This document shows, piece by piece, positions 27,291 to 35,245 of a DNA stretch of 64,000 bases. The DNA comes from MR-S7 sp000400995 (lineage in GTDB: Bacteria > Pseudomonadota > Gammaproteobacteria > Burkholderiales > Burkholderiaceae_C), in contig NZ_CP152342.1 of NCBI RefSeq assembly GCF_045291395.1, positions 1,550,001-1,614,000 of the forward strand, in the 5' to 3' direction. Under the pieces are notes generated by a model. It searched no databases and was not told the DNA's origin. It saw only the letters and a program-made list of their open reading frames with translations. The position numbers and the translations under genes are program-made. Within the stretch, counting starts at the first letter, position 1; each line of letters opens with the position of its first letter.

Positions 27291-27680
27291 GCGAGGAATC
27301 TCCGGGTCGTTGAACAAAGGGCTGCCTTCACCAAGTGAAGACAGTTGTGCAGTCACTTCTATCCACTACCAAGAAGCGTGCCAGGTACAGGCAGTCTGGC
27401 TGGTCTGTTACTGCTATGGCGCATGCAAGTGGCTGATTTGCAAGGAAAATGTCCTTTGCAAGGTGCATTGCGCTGTTCCTGCAAAAGCCTCATCTGATTG
27501 ATGGATATCAGTGTCTAATTAAGTGTAGACACTTGTGACTTTTCAGGTCAATGCAACGAGCTAATGGTTTTCACCGACACGGTGCACGGAGAACCAGCCT
27601 GGTGCGATGGCTGTCGCCACGGGCATGCGAACGCTGGCCGGGTGGCCGCAGGGCAGGAGGAACGGGAGGAGGACGGCGCC
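27291..27680. other. Intergenic region upstream of the ridA-dadA-liv operon
   Basis: No gene is supported in this 390-bp stretch. It is clearly less GC-rich than its surroundings from about 27340 to 27560, as expected for a regulatory region, and probably carries the promoter of the operon reading leftward. It contains the palindrome at 27511-27532. Confidence 0.6.
27511..27532. promoter_or_regulatory. Palindromic operator candidate
   Basis: GTGTCTA and TAGACAC are perfect 7-bp inverted repeats separated by 8 bp (ATTAAGTG) in AT-rich sequence, 221 bp upstream of the ridA start and 148 bp past the LysR gene stop. The geometry fits a dimeric regulator; which one is unknown. Confidence 0.5.
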
Positions 27681-28568
27681 CTAGGCGAACGCGGAGCGCA
27701 CGGCCGCGAAGGCGGCCTTCACCGGGCCGTCCTCGGCGCGGTGGGCCTGGGTGATGAACGACAGGTCGGCCGAGGTGGTGAGCTTGCGGACCACTACCGT
27801 GCCTTCCGTCTGCGCGGTTTTCAGCGCCACCGAGTCCCGTGCCAGCGTGAGGCCCACGCCGGACTTGACGAGGCCGAGCATCGACGCTTCCAGATCGACT
27901 TCCGCCACGATGTGCGGCTTGACGCCCGCCTGCGAGAACTTGCGCACCAGCATGCGGTGGTGCGTGGAGTGGGGCGGCGTCCAGATCCACGGCAGCGCCG
28001 CGATCTCCGCCCAGCCCTTGCCCTTGACGCGCTCGCGCCAGCCCTTGGGGGCCATGACGTAGTAGGTGAAGGAGGTCAGCCGCAGGGCGAGGATGTCGTC
28101 CGCATCCACCTCGTCGTTGCGCGGGCCGAGGTAGTAGCCTGCGTCCAGCGCGCCGCTGCGCACCTGGCTCAGCACCCAGCCGGACATGCCGTGGCGCAGC
28201 ACGGTCTGCACGCGCGGGTAGCGCTCGACGAGGTGTTGCAGCGCCTGTCCGAGGCGGATGGTCTCGGGTGTGAGGACGGTGCCCATCGTCAGCCGGCCGG
28301 AGACGTCGCTCTGCATGTGTCCGGCGCGTCCCTCGAATTCGCCGATGGACGCCAGGATCTTCTCGGCCAGCGGCAGCAGGACGGCGCCGCTCGCACTGAT
28401 CTTCAGGCCGCGCGAGGTGCGGTCGAACAGCGCGACCTTCAGGCTTTCTTCCAGCCCCTTGATCTGGAGGCTGACGGCGGGCTGCGTCAGGTGCAGGCAC
28501 TGCGCCGCCCGGGTCAGGTTGCCCTCCCGGGCGATGGCGACGAAGGCGCGGATGTGCTGGAGGTCCAT
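27681..28568 (-). CDS. LysR-type transcriptional regulator
   Basis: The 295-residue LysR-family regulator has an N-terminal helix-turn-helix (MDLQHIRAFVAIAREGNLTR, AAQCLHLTQPAVSLQIKGLE) and a C-terminal co-inducer domain (SGRLTMGTVLTPETIRLGQA). It lies 42 bp after the CitE-like gene on the same strand, so it may be co-transcribed with that module, but it also faces the ridA-dadA-liv operon promoter. The target and inducer are not known from sequence. Confidence 0.88.
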   Translation of the reverse strand: MDLQHIRAFVAIAREGNLTRAAQCLHLTQPAVSLQIKGLEESLKVALFDRTSRGLKISASGAVLLPLAEKILASIGEFEGRAGHMQSDVSGRLTMGTVLTPETIRLGQALQHLVERYPRVQTVLRHGMSGWVLSQVRSGALDAGYYLGPRNDEVDADDILALRLTSFTYYVMAPKGWRERVKGKGWAEIAALPWIWTPPHSTHHRMLVRKFSQAGVKPHIVAEVDLEASMLGLVKSGVGLTLARDSVALKTAQTEGTVVVRKLTTSADLSFITQAHRAEDGPVKAAFAAVRSAFA

Positions 28569-28610
28569 GGGATTGGCAAAAGCGCGCGCCCGGCCGGGGC
28601 GGCGCGCGGG

Positions 28611-29435
28611 TCAACGGGCGCGGGCGAGCAACTGGCGCGCCTGCTCCAGGACGGGGGCGTCCACCAGCTGTCCATCGACTTTAATGGCTGCGCCGCCCGC
28701 GTGCGCCGCGCCATCGACCACGCGCCGTGCCCAGGCGAGGTCTTCGGCGGAAGGCGCGAAGAGCGCATTGATGGGGCCGACCTGCGACGGATGCACGCAG
28801 AGCTTGGCGCCGAAGCCGAAGCGCTGGGCCCGGCGGATTTCGCCCTGCAGCGCCTCGCCGTCGTCCAGCGCCGTGCACACCCCGTCGACGGGGAGCTCCA
28901 GGCCGGCGAGCCGGGAGTGCATGAGGATGAGCGAGCGGAAGTGGTGCAGCGGCACGTCGGCGTCGGTGATGCCCATGTCCAGCATCAGATCGACCGTGCC
29001 GAACATCATGCACCGCACGGCCGGTGCGGCCGCGATGGTGTCGATGCGCGAGAAGCCCCGCAAGGTTTCCACGAGCAGGTAGAGGTCCTTGCCGGGCAGG
29101 GCATCGGCCAGGATGCCCAAGGCCTGCGCGCAGTCCGGCTTGGGCACGACGATGCCGTGCAGGCCCAGCGTGGCGCAGAGGCGCACATCTTCATCGTGCC
29201 AGGGAGTGGTCCTGGCGTTGATGCGCACCAGCAATTGCGTGCCCCGCGCATCGCATGCGGCCTTGAGGGCCCCTGCCTGCGCCGCGAGATGCGCGCGGGC
29301 CCGGTCCTTGTCGTCCGCGTTGACGGCATCCTCCAGATCCACGATGACGGCATGGGCGCCCGTGTCCACGGCCTTGGAGAAGCGGTCGGGCCGGGTGGCG
29401 GGCACGTACAGGAAGGAATGCATGCGCGTGCTCAT
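28611..29435 (-). CDS. CitE-like acyl-CoA lyase (HpcH/HpaI aldolase family)
   Basis: The 274-residue TIM-barrel protein is related to the citrate lyase beta subunit and to L-malyl/citramalyl-CoA lyases. It starts MSTRMHSFLYVPATRPDRFS. It has the metal-site motif VIVDLEDAVNADDKDRARAH, LVRINARTTPWHDED and MFGTVDLMLDMGI, and near the end GFGAKLCVHPSQVGPINALF. With no CitD/CitF genes near, it is probably a stand-alone lyase cleaving a beta-hydroxyacyl-CoA. It overlaps the Bug-type gene by four bases (ATGA), and a CoA-transferase gene lies just upstream, which fits activation, then cleavage. Confidence 0.85.
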   Translation of the reverse strand: MSTRMHSFLYVPATRPDRFSKAVDTGAHAVIVDLEDAVNADDKDRARAHLAAQAGALKAACDARGTQLLVRINARTTPWHDEDVRLCATLGLHGIVVPKPDCAQALGILADALPGKDLYLLVETLRGFSRIDTIAAAPAVRCMMFGTVDLMLDMGITDADVPLHHFRSLILMHSRLAGLELPVDGVCTALDDGEALQGEIRRAQRFGFGAKLCVHPSQVGPINALFAPSAEDLAWARRVVDGAAHAGGAAIKVDGQLVDAPVLEQARQLLARAR

Positions 29436-30403
29436 TGGGGCCTGATGTGGGCGGCCTGGATCAGCCCGCCCCATTTCTTGATTTCCGCATCGATGAAAGC
29501 GCTCCAGTCCTTGGCGCTGCGCGGGTCCGGCAGCAGCCCGCGCGCGAGCATCTGGTCGCGCACCTGCGGCGTGTTGACGATGCGGGCGACATCCGCGCCG
29601 ATGCGCTCGACCACGGCGGGCGGAGTGCCCTTGGGAACCATCAGCCCGCCCCAGCTCACAGCCTCGAAATCCGGATAGCCGAGTTCGGCGATGGTGGGCA
29701 CCTTCGGCAACTGGGGCATGCGTTCGCGCGTCGCAACCGCGATCGGGCGCACGGTGCCTGCCGCGATGTGGGGCAGGGCGGATGCGACGCTGTCGAACAG
29801 CAGCTCGACCTGGCCGCCGATCAGATCCTGCATGGCTGGTGCGCTGCCCTGGTAGGGAACGCCGACCAGATCCAGTCCGGCGCGGTGCCGGAACAATTCC
29901 ATCGACAGGTGCTGCGTGGTGCCGATAGGTCCGCCGTGGGCGACCGAAACCTGCCCCGGCTTGCTGCGCGCGGCGGCGACCACGTCTTCCAGCGAGCGGT
30001 AGGGCGATTTGTTGTTGGCCACCAGCATGATCGGCCCGAGGTAGACGCCGGTCACCGTATCGAAGTCCTTGACGGGGTCGTAGGGCAGTTTGGGAAACAG
30101 GCCCGGGTTGATGCCGACGGTGGACGACGGCCCGAAGACGATGGTGTAGCCATCGGGGGCCGCGGCCTTGCCGGCCGCCATGGCGGGAATGCCCGCGCCG
30201 CCGCCCTTGTTTTCCACGAAGACCGATTGCTTCCACTGCTGGGTCAGCCCATCGGCCAGGATGCGGGCCGAAATGTCCAGCGCATTGCCGGGCGGCGTGG
30301 GCACGAGGATCCGCACAGGCTTGCTCGGCCAGTCGGTCTGGGCGTGCACGGCAGGTGCAAAGGCGAAGGCGGCGAGCAGCGCCAGGCAGGTTCTTTTGTC
30401 CAT
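29432..30403 (-). CDS. Bug-family tripartite tricarboxylate transporter binding protein
   Basis: The 323-residue periplasmic protein has a signal peptide (MDKRTCLALLAAFAFAPAVHA, cut near HAQ). The Bug/TctC fold follows, with WPSKPVRILVPTPPGNALDI near the N-terminus and family motifs YKSGSA-like YQGSAPAMQDLIGGQ near residue 165. These proteins bind carboxylates; Comamonadaceae and Bordetella carry many, often without adjacent TctA/TctB membrane genes, as here. It sits between the CoA-transferase and CitE-like lyase genes and probably delivers their substrate. Confidence 0.9.
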   Translation of the reverse strand: MDKRTCLALLAAFAFAPAVHAQTDWPSKPVRILVPTPPGNALDISARILADGLTQQWKQSVFVENKGGGAGIPAMAAGKAAAPDGYTIVFGPSSTVGINPGLFPKLPYDPVKDFDTVTGVYLGPIMLVANNKSPYRSLEDVVAAARSKPGQVSVAHGGPIGTTQHLSMELFRHRAGLDLVGVPYQGSAPAMQDLIGGQVELLFDSVASALPHIAAGTVRPIAVATRERMPQLPKVPTIAELGYPDFEAVSWGGLMVPKGTPPAVVERIGADVARIVNTPQVRDQMLARGLLPDPRSAKDWSAFIDAEIKKWGGLIQAAHIRPQ

Positions 30404-30445
30404 GGTTGTCTCCTTTGTTGTGAGAAGGGTGTGCCGGTCAGGGCC

Positions 30446-31660
30446 TCAAATCACGCCGGCGCTCCGGAGTTCGGCGCGCTCCTGCCCGGATAGGCCCAGC
30501 AGTTCGCCGAAGACGGCATCGTTGTGCCCGCCCAGCGGCTGCCCGAGCCACTCGATGCCGCCGGGCGTGCCGGACAGTTTGGGAATCACGTTCTGCACGG
30601 CGAGCGGCCCGATGCGTGAGTCGACCAGGGTGATGTTCTCGCGCAGCTTGTACTGCGGGTCTTCGAAAATGTCGGCCACGCTGTAGAGCGTGGCGGCGGG
30701 CACGCCGCCCGCATCGCATTCGGCGAGCAGCTCGGCGCAGTCGCGCTGCGCGGCCCATTCGGCCACGCAGGCGTTCACCGCGCCGCGTTCGGCCAGGCGC
30801 GCCTGCACCGTGCCCCAGGCCTGGGGCGAGGCCAGCTCGGGCCGTCCCATGACGTGGGCGAGGCGCTCGAAGATCTTGTCGTTCGTGCAGGCGATGGCCA
30901 CCCACTTGCCGTCGCGCGTCTGGTAGTGGCTGTGCGGCACGACGTTGACCGTGTCGGCCCCCTGGCGTTCGCGCACCTGGCCGGTCTGGTGGTAGACCGG
31001 CACCATCTCGTCGAGCACGCGGAACATGGACTCGTACAGCGCCAGGTCCACGCACTGGCCCTCGCCGGTCTGGTCGCGTGCGCGCAGCGCGAGCAGCACA
31101 CCGATGGCGCCGTACATGCCCGAGCCATAGTCCGCGAGCGACGTGGAGCCCGGCGTGACCGGTACGCGCCCTGGCTCCCCCGCGAGGTAGGCCAGGCCCG
31201 AGAACGCGTGCGCCACGCGCGCGAAGCCGGGGCGGTTGCGGTACGGCCCTTCCTGGCCGTAGGCGGAGATGCGCACGAGGATGGCGCGCGGGTTGATCTT
31301 CTTGATCTCGTCGTAGCCCAGCCCCCAGCGCTCCAGCACGCCGGGGCGGAAGTTCTCCACCACCACGTCGCTGTGCGCGACCAGGTCACGCAGCAGGGCC
31401 TGCCCGCGCGCGTCGCGCAGGTTCAGCGTCACGCATTTCTTGTTGCGGCTTTCGTTGAGCCACATGAGCGTGTCGCCGCAGGCGGTGGGCGTGCCGAAGC
31501 GGCGCAGGGAGTCGCCCGTGCCGGGCGGTTCGACCTTGATGACCTCCGCGCCGAATTCGCCGAGGATGGTGGTGCAGAAAGGGCCGGCGACGAAGGTCCC
31601 CAGGTCGAGGACGCGGATGCCGGCCAGCGGCTTCTTGGAGGGGGCGTGTGCTTGTGTCAT
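30446..31660 (-). CDS. CaiB/BaiF family (class III) CoA-transferase
   Basis: The 404-residue class III CoA-transferase moves CoA between organic acids. The N-terminus has PLAGIRVLDLGTFVAGPFCT and EFGAEVIKVEPPGTGDSLRR, the CoA-binding signature. The catalytic Asp is expected in SLADYGSGMYGAIGVLLALR. It is followed 42 bp later by the Bug-type gene on the same strand. With the CitE-like lyase it could form a two-step route: activate a hydroxy-dicarboxylate and cleave it, as in citramalate or malate-type degradation. The substrate is an inference. Confidence 0.88.
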   Translation of the reverse strand: MTQAHAPSKKPLAGIRVLDLGTFVAGPFCTTILGEFGAEVIKVEPPGTGDSLRRFGTPTACGDTLMWLNESRNKKCVTLNLRDARGQALLRDLVAHSDVVVENFRPGVLERWGLGYDEIKKINPRAILVRISAYGQEGPYRNRPGFARVAHAFSGLAYLAGEPGRVPVTPGSTSLADYGSGMYGAIGVLLALRARDQTGEGQCVDLALYESMFRVLDEMVPVYHQTGQVRERQGADTVNVVPHSHYQTRDGKWVAIACTNDKIFERLAHVMGRPELASPQAWGTVQARLAERGAVNACVAEWAAQRDCAELLAECDAGGVPAATLYSVADIFEDPQYKLRENITLVDSRIGPLAVQNVIPKLSGTPGGIEWLGQPLGGHNDAVFGELLGLSGQERAELRSAGVI

Positions 31661-31770
31661 GTCGGATTCCAGGGTGGAGGAATCCTATGAACACGCCCCT
31701 GCCGGCGTCCATTGAGTTGTTTTTAACTGCGCCATAAGTCCCGCAAATACCGCTGGCGCAGTGGGGCGCT

Positions 31771-32637
31771 TCAGCCGGCGGAGGCCGTCTCTCGCAGCAG
31801 CCAGGCGCGGAACGCCTGCAGCGCCGCCGTGGGCGGGCGCGACTTGAGGCGGCACAGCCAGTATTGCCCCAGCGCGACGGTGTGGCCGAAGGGCTGCGCC
31901 AGCCGGCCCTGGCGCAGCTCGCGCTCGAACATGCGCACCGGCAGCAGCGCCACGCCCGCGCCCAGGGCGGCGGCCTCGGCCAGCGTGAGCGAAGAGTCGA
32001 ACACCGCGCCGCGCAGCACCGGGCAGGGCGCGCCCGCGGCATCGAACCAGGCGGGCCACTCGTGGGCGCGGTAGCTGCGCAGCAGCACCTGGGCTGCCAG
32101 GTCGGCAGGGTGGTGCAGGCGCGCGGCCAGTTCGGGTGCGCACAGCGGCGCCAGCGGCGCGGGCAGGAGCCGCTCGGCATCGGTGCCGTGCCAGGCGCCG
32201 TCGCCGAAGCGGATGGCGCAGTCCAGCCCTTCGCCGGCCAGGTCCACGCGGTTGTTGTTGGTCAGCAGGCGCAGGTCCACGAACGGGTGGGCGTCCTGGA
32301 AGCCGCGCAGGCGCGGCAGCAGCCAGCCCACGGCGAAGGTGCCCACCACCCCCACGGTCAGCACCTCGCGCGGGCGTGCGTCGGCCATGCGGGCCAGGGC
32401 CTGCGCCATGCGCGCGAAGTTCTCCGTCAGCACGGGCACGAGCTGCAGGCCCTCGTCCGTCAGCGCCAGCCCGCGCGGCAGGCGGCGGAACAGCGGCTTG
32501 CCCAGCCGTTCTTCCAGGTTGCGGATGTGCTGGCTCACGGCCGTCTGCGTCACATTCAGCTCCTCGGCCGCGCGCGTCAGGTTCAGGTGGCGGGCTGCAG
32601 CCTCGAAGGCGCGCAGAGCGTTCAGCGGCAGGTGCAT
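31771..32637 (-). CDS. AmpR/GcvA-like LysR regulator of the divergent beta-lactamase
   Basis: The 288-residue LysR-family protein has the AmpR/GcvA-type N-terminus: LPLNALRAFEAAARHLNLTR, AAEELNVTQTAVSQHIRNLE, LGKPLFRRLPRGLALTDEG. AmpR-type regulators sense muropeptides and activate divergent beta-lactamase genes. The gene is divergent from a class A beta-lactamase with a 103-bp spacer, the classical ampR-bla (penR-penI) arrangement. GcvA-type regulators share this N-terminus, so the assignment to AmpR rests mainly on context. Confidence 0.82.
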   Translation of the reverse strand: MHLPLNALRAFEAAARHLNLTRAAEELNVTQTAVSQHIRNLEERLGKPLFRRLPRGLALTDEGLQLVPVLTENFARMAQALARMADARPREVLTVGVVGTFAVGWLLPRLRGFQDAHPFVDLRLLTNNNRVDLAGEGLDCAIRFGDGAWHGTDAERLLPAPLAPLCAPELAARLHHPADLAAQVLLRSYRAHEWPAWFDAAGAPCPVLRGAVFDSSLTLAEAAALGAGVALLPVRMFERELRQGRLAQPFGHTVALGQYWLCRLKSRPPTAALQAFRAWLLRETASAG

Positions 32638-32740
32638 GGGTGCAGTTTTTCTGGGGTCTGGGCGCGATTATTGTCGATGGTCAGGCGACCGTGGCGCCGC
32701 TATCGTCGCGCCATTCCAACCCAGGAACCGAGGAGGAAAT
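32638..32740. promoter_or_regulatory. Divergent promoter region between AmpR-like gene and bla
   Basis: A 103-bp spacer between the two divergent starts. It is locally AT-richer (GATTATTGTCGATGGTCA at 32667-32684) and ends with a strong ribosome site AGGAGGAAAT for bla. By analogy with ampR-ampC the regulator should bind here; I could not fix an exact operator. Confidence 0.5.
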
Positions 32741-33628
32741 ATGCAAAGACGGATGGTGATGGCGGGTGCGGCGCTGCTGCCGCTGTGGGGCTGTACACAG
32801 CCCAGGACCAAGAAAAACAGGGAGGAAGCCACGGCCCTGTTCGAACGCGAGGCGCGCCGCCTGGAGGCACGCGTGGGTGGCCGGCTGGGCGTGGCGGTGC
32901 TCGATACGGACACCGGCGCATTCGCCGCGCACCGGGGCGGTGAGCGCTTCGCGCTGTGCAGCACCTTCAAGCTGCTGCTGGCGGCGCAGATCCTGCGCCG
33001 CGTGGACGAGGGGCGCGAGCGGCTTGACGCGCGCGTGCGCTTCGGCCGCGGCGACCTCGTGGAGTATTCGCCCCGCACGGAGCCGCACGCGGGCGGCGAG
33101 GGCATGACGGTGGCCGAACTCTGCGAGGCCGCCATGGTGCTGAGCGACAACACCGCCGCCAACCTGCTGCTGCGCCGCCAGGGCGGGCCCGAGGGACTGA
33201 CGGCCTGGCTGCGCACGCTGGGCGACGCGCACACGCGGCTGGATCGCACCGAGCCCACGCTCAACGACGTGCCGCCCGGCGAGGTGCGCGACACCACCAC
33301 GCCGCTGGCCATGCTGCGCACCCTGCAGACGCTGGTGCTGGGCGATGCGCTGGCGCCGGCCTCGCGCGAGCGGCTGCAGGGCTGGCTGCTGGGCAACCTG
33401 ACGGGCGACAGGCGCCTGCGCGCGGGCATGCCGCCCGGCTGGCGCGTGGGGGAAAAGACGGGGACGGCACAGGGCACAGGCAACGACGCGGGCGTGGTCT
33501 GGCCCGCGCAGGGTGCGCCGGCCGTGGTGGCCTGCTACCTCACCGAATGCCCGGCCGCACCGGCGCTGCGCGATGCGGCCATCGCCGAGGCGGGGGCGCT
33601 CGCGGCCGCGTGGCTCAGAGCCGCTTGA
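32741..33628 (+). CDS. bla: Class A beta-lactamase
   Basis: Serine beta-lactamase that hydrolyses penicillins and cephalosporins in the periplasm. The 295-residue protein carries all class A motifs: STFK at 74-77 with a Cys before the Ser (ALCSTFK), SDN at 135-137, EPTLND at 171-176 with the general-base Glu, and KTG at 239-241. The N-terminus MQRRMVMAGAALLPLWGC has a lipobox-like end, so it may be a lipoprotein, although Trp at -2 is unusual. The start at 32741 follows AGGAGGAAAT. The frame is open far upstream only as antisense of the regulator. It converges on argA with a 14-bp overlap. Confidence 0.95.
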   Translation: MQRRMVMAGAALLPLWGCTQPRTKKNREEATALFEREARRLEARVGGRLGVAVLDTDTGAFAAHRGGERFALCSTFKLLLAAQILRRVDEGRERLDARVRFGRGDLVEYSPRTEPHAGGEGMTVAELCEAAMVLSDNTAANLLLRRQGGPEGLTAWLRTLGDAHTRLDRTEPTLNDVPPGEVRDTTTPLAMLRTLQTLVLGDALAPASRERLQGWLLGNLTGDRRLRAGMPPGWRVGEKTGTAQGTGNDAGVVWPAQGAPAVVACYLTECPAAPALRDAAIAEAGALAAAWLRAA

Positions 33629-34961
33629 CCAGCACCTGGCTCTTGCGATCCCAGTTGTACTTGCGCTTGCGCGCGTCGGGCAGCCAGTCGGGATCGACGG
33701 GCGAAAAGCCGCGCTTGATGAACCAGTGCATGGTGCGCGTGGTGAGCACGAAGATGCTCGACAGCCCCAGCAGCCGCGCGCGCTGTTCGATGCGCTTGAG
33801 CAGCTTCTCGCCGTCACCCGTGCCCTGGCTCTGCGGCGAGACGGTGACGGCGGCCATCTCGGCCGTGCCGGCCTCGGGGTAGGGGTAGAGCGCGGCGCAG
33901 CCGAAGATCACGCCGTCGTGCTCGATCACGGTGTAGGCGGCGATGTCGCGTTCGATCTCGGTGCGGTCGCGCTTGACCAGCGTGCCGTCGCGCTCGAAGG
34001 GCTCGATGAGCTGCAGGATGCCGCCCACGTCGTCGATGGTGGCCTCGCGCAGCTCCTCCAGCTTTTCGTCGATGACCATGGTGCCGATGCCGTCGTGCAC
34101 GTAGATCTCCAGCAGCAGCGCGCCATCCACCGCGAAGGGCAGGATGTGGCTGCGCTCCACGCCGTGCTCGCAGGCGCGCACGCAATGCTGCAGGTAGAAG
34201 CCCACGTCGGTGGGCTGCGCGGGCGGGGGCAGTTGGGCCAGCAGCAGGCGCGCGGCGGCCAGGGGCAGCTCGGTGTCGATGGGGTTGTCGTCGCCCAGCG
34301 GCTCCAGCGGGCGGGTGGCGATGCCGGGCAGCTCGGTGAGGAAGAGCAGCTTGTCGGCCTTGAGCTCGCCCGCCACGCGCGTGGCGACTTCCTCCATCGC
34401 CAGGTTGAACGCCTCGCCCGTGGGCGAGAAGCCGAACGGCGAGATGAGCACCAGCGCCTGCGATTCCAGCGCGCGGCGGATGCCCTCCACGTCCACCTTG
34501 CGCACCAGGCCGGTGTGCTGGAAGTCCACCCCGTCCATGATGCCCACCGGCCGCGCGGTGAGGAAGTTGCCCGAGATCACCCGCACGCGCGCGCCCGCCA
34601 TGGGCGTGTTGGGCAGGCCCTGGCTGAAGGCGGCCTCGATCTCGTAGCGCAGCTGGCCCGCGGCCTCCTGCGCGCAGTCCAGCGCCACGGAGTCGGTCAC
34701 GCGCATGCCGTGGGAGTAGCGCGGCTCGTGGCCCTTGAGGCGCAACTGCTCGTTGACCTGCGGGCGGAAACCATGCACCAGCACGATCTTCACGCCCATG
34801 GCCTGGATCATGGCCAGATCCTGCACGATGCTCTGCAGCTTGCCCGAGGCGATGGCCTCGCCCGTCAGGCCCACCACGAAGGTCTGGTTGCGGAACTTGT
34901 GGATGTAGGGCGCCACCGACCGGAACCAGGGCACGAAGGTGAAGTTGAAGACGGCGGACAT
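33615..34961 (-). CDS. argA: N-acetylglutamate synthase
   Basis: First enzyme of arginine synthesis, making N-acetylglutamate from glutamate and acetyl-CoA, usually inhibited by arginine. The 448-residue protein has an N-terminal amino acid kinase-like domain (FVVGLTGEAIASGKLQSIVQ, KIVLVHGFRPQVNEQL) and a C-terminal GNAT acetyltransferase domain (MAAVTVSPQSQGTGDGEKLL). The end WDRKSQVLVKRL is typical of ArgA. It starts at 34961 (MSAVFNFTFVPWFRSVAPYI) and converges with bla. Confidence 0.95.
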   Translation of the reverse strand: MSAVFNFTFVPWFRSVAPYIHKFRNQTFVVGLTGEAIASGKLQSIVQDLAMIQAMGVKIVLVHGFRPQVNEQLRLKGHEPRYSHGMRVTDSVALDCAQEAAGQLRYEIEAAFSQGLPNTPMAGARVRVISGNFLTARPVGIMDGVDFQHTGLVRKVDVEGIRRALESQALVLISPFGFSPTGEAFNLAMEEVATRVAGELKADKLLFLTELPGIATRPLEPLGDDNPIDTELPLAAARLLLAQLPPPAQPTDVGFYLQHCVRACEHGVERSHILPFAVDGALLLEIYVHDGIGTMVIDEKLEELREATIDDVGGILQLIEPFERDGTLVKRDRTEIERDIAAYTVIEHDGVIFGCAALYPYPEAGTAEMAAVTVSPQSQGTGDGEKLLKRIEQRARLLGLSSIFVLTTRTMHWFIKRGFSPVDPDWLPDARKRKYNWDRKSQVLVKRL

Positions 34962-35017
34962 GGCGTGGGCTGCAAAAGCGGAGCGCGCAGTGTAGCGGCT
35001 GCATGGGGCCTGGATTT

Positions 35018-35120
35018 GATGCTATCGATACAATAGCTGGCTGCGCTTGCTGCAAGCGCACATGAGGCGATTTTTCCGATGAAAGCGCCGCGCGCCAAGC
35101 GCCCGCAGCTATGGAAATGC
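35018..35120. repeat. Interspersed repeat, inverted pair upstream of the diguanylate cyclase
   Basis: A minus copy at about 35018-35070 (ATAGCTGGCTGCGCTTGCTG) and a plus copy at about 35090-35120 (CGCCAAGCGCCCGCAGCTAT) face each other. They fill much of the gap between argA and the diguanylate cyclase gene. Confidence 0.65.
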
Positions 35121-35245
35121 TAGCGCCTGTTGCGCGGCCCCCACGCGGGCGGCGACGCCGCGGCGGCAAACCCGCTGGCGGTTCTTGCCGATAATGCTAT
35201 ACATTTTGAAACGACTTGCGGCCGTGATGCCCGGAGAGCCATGCG

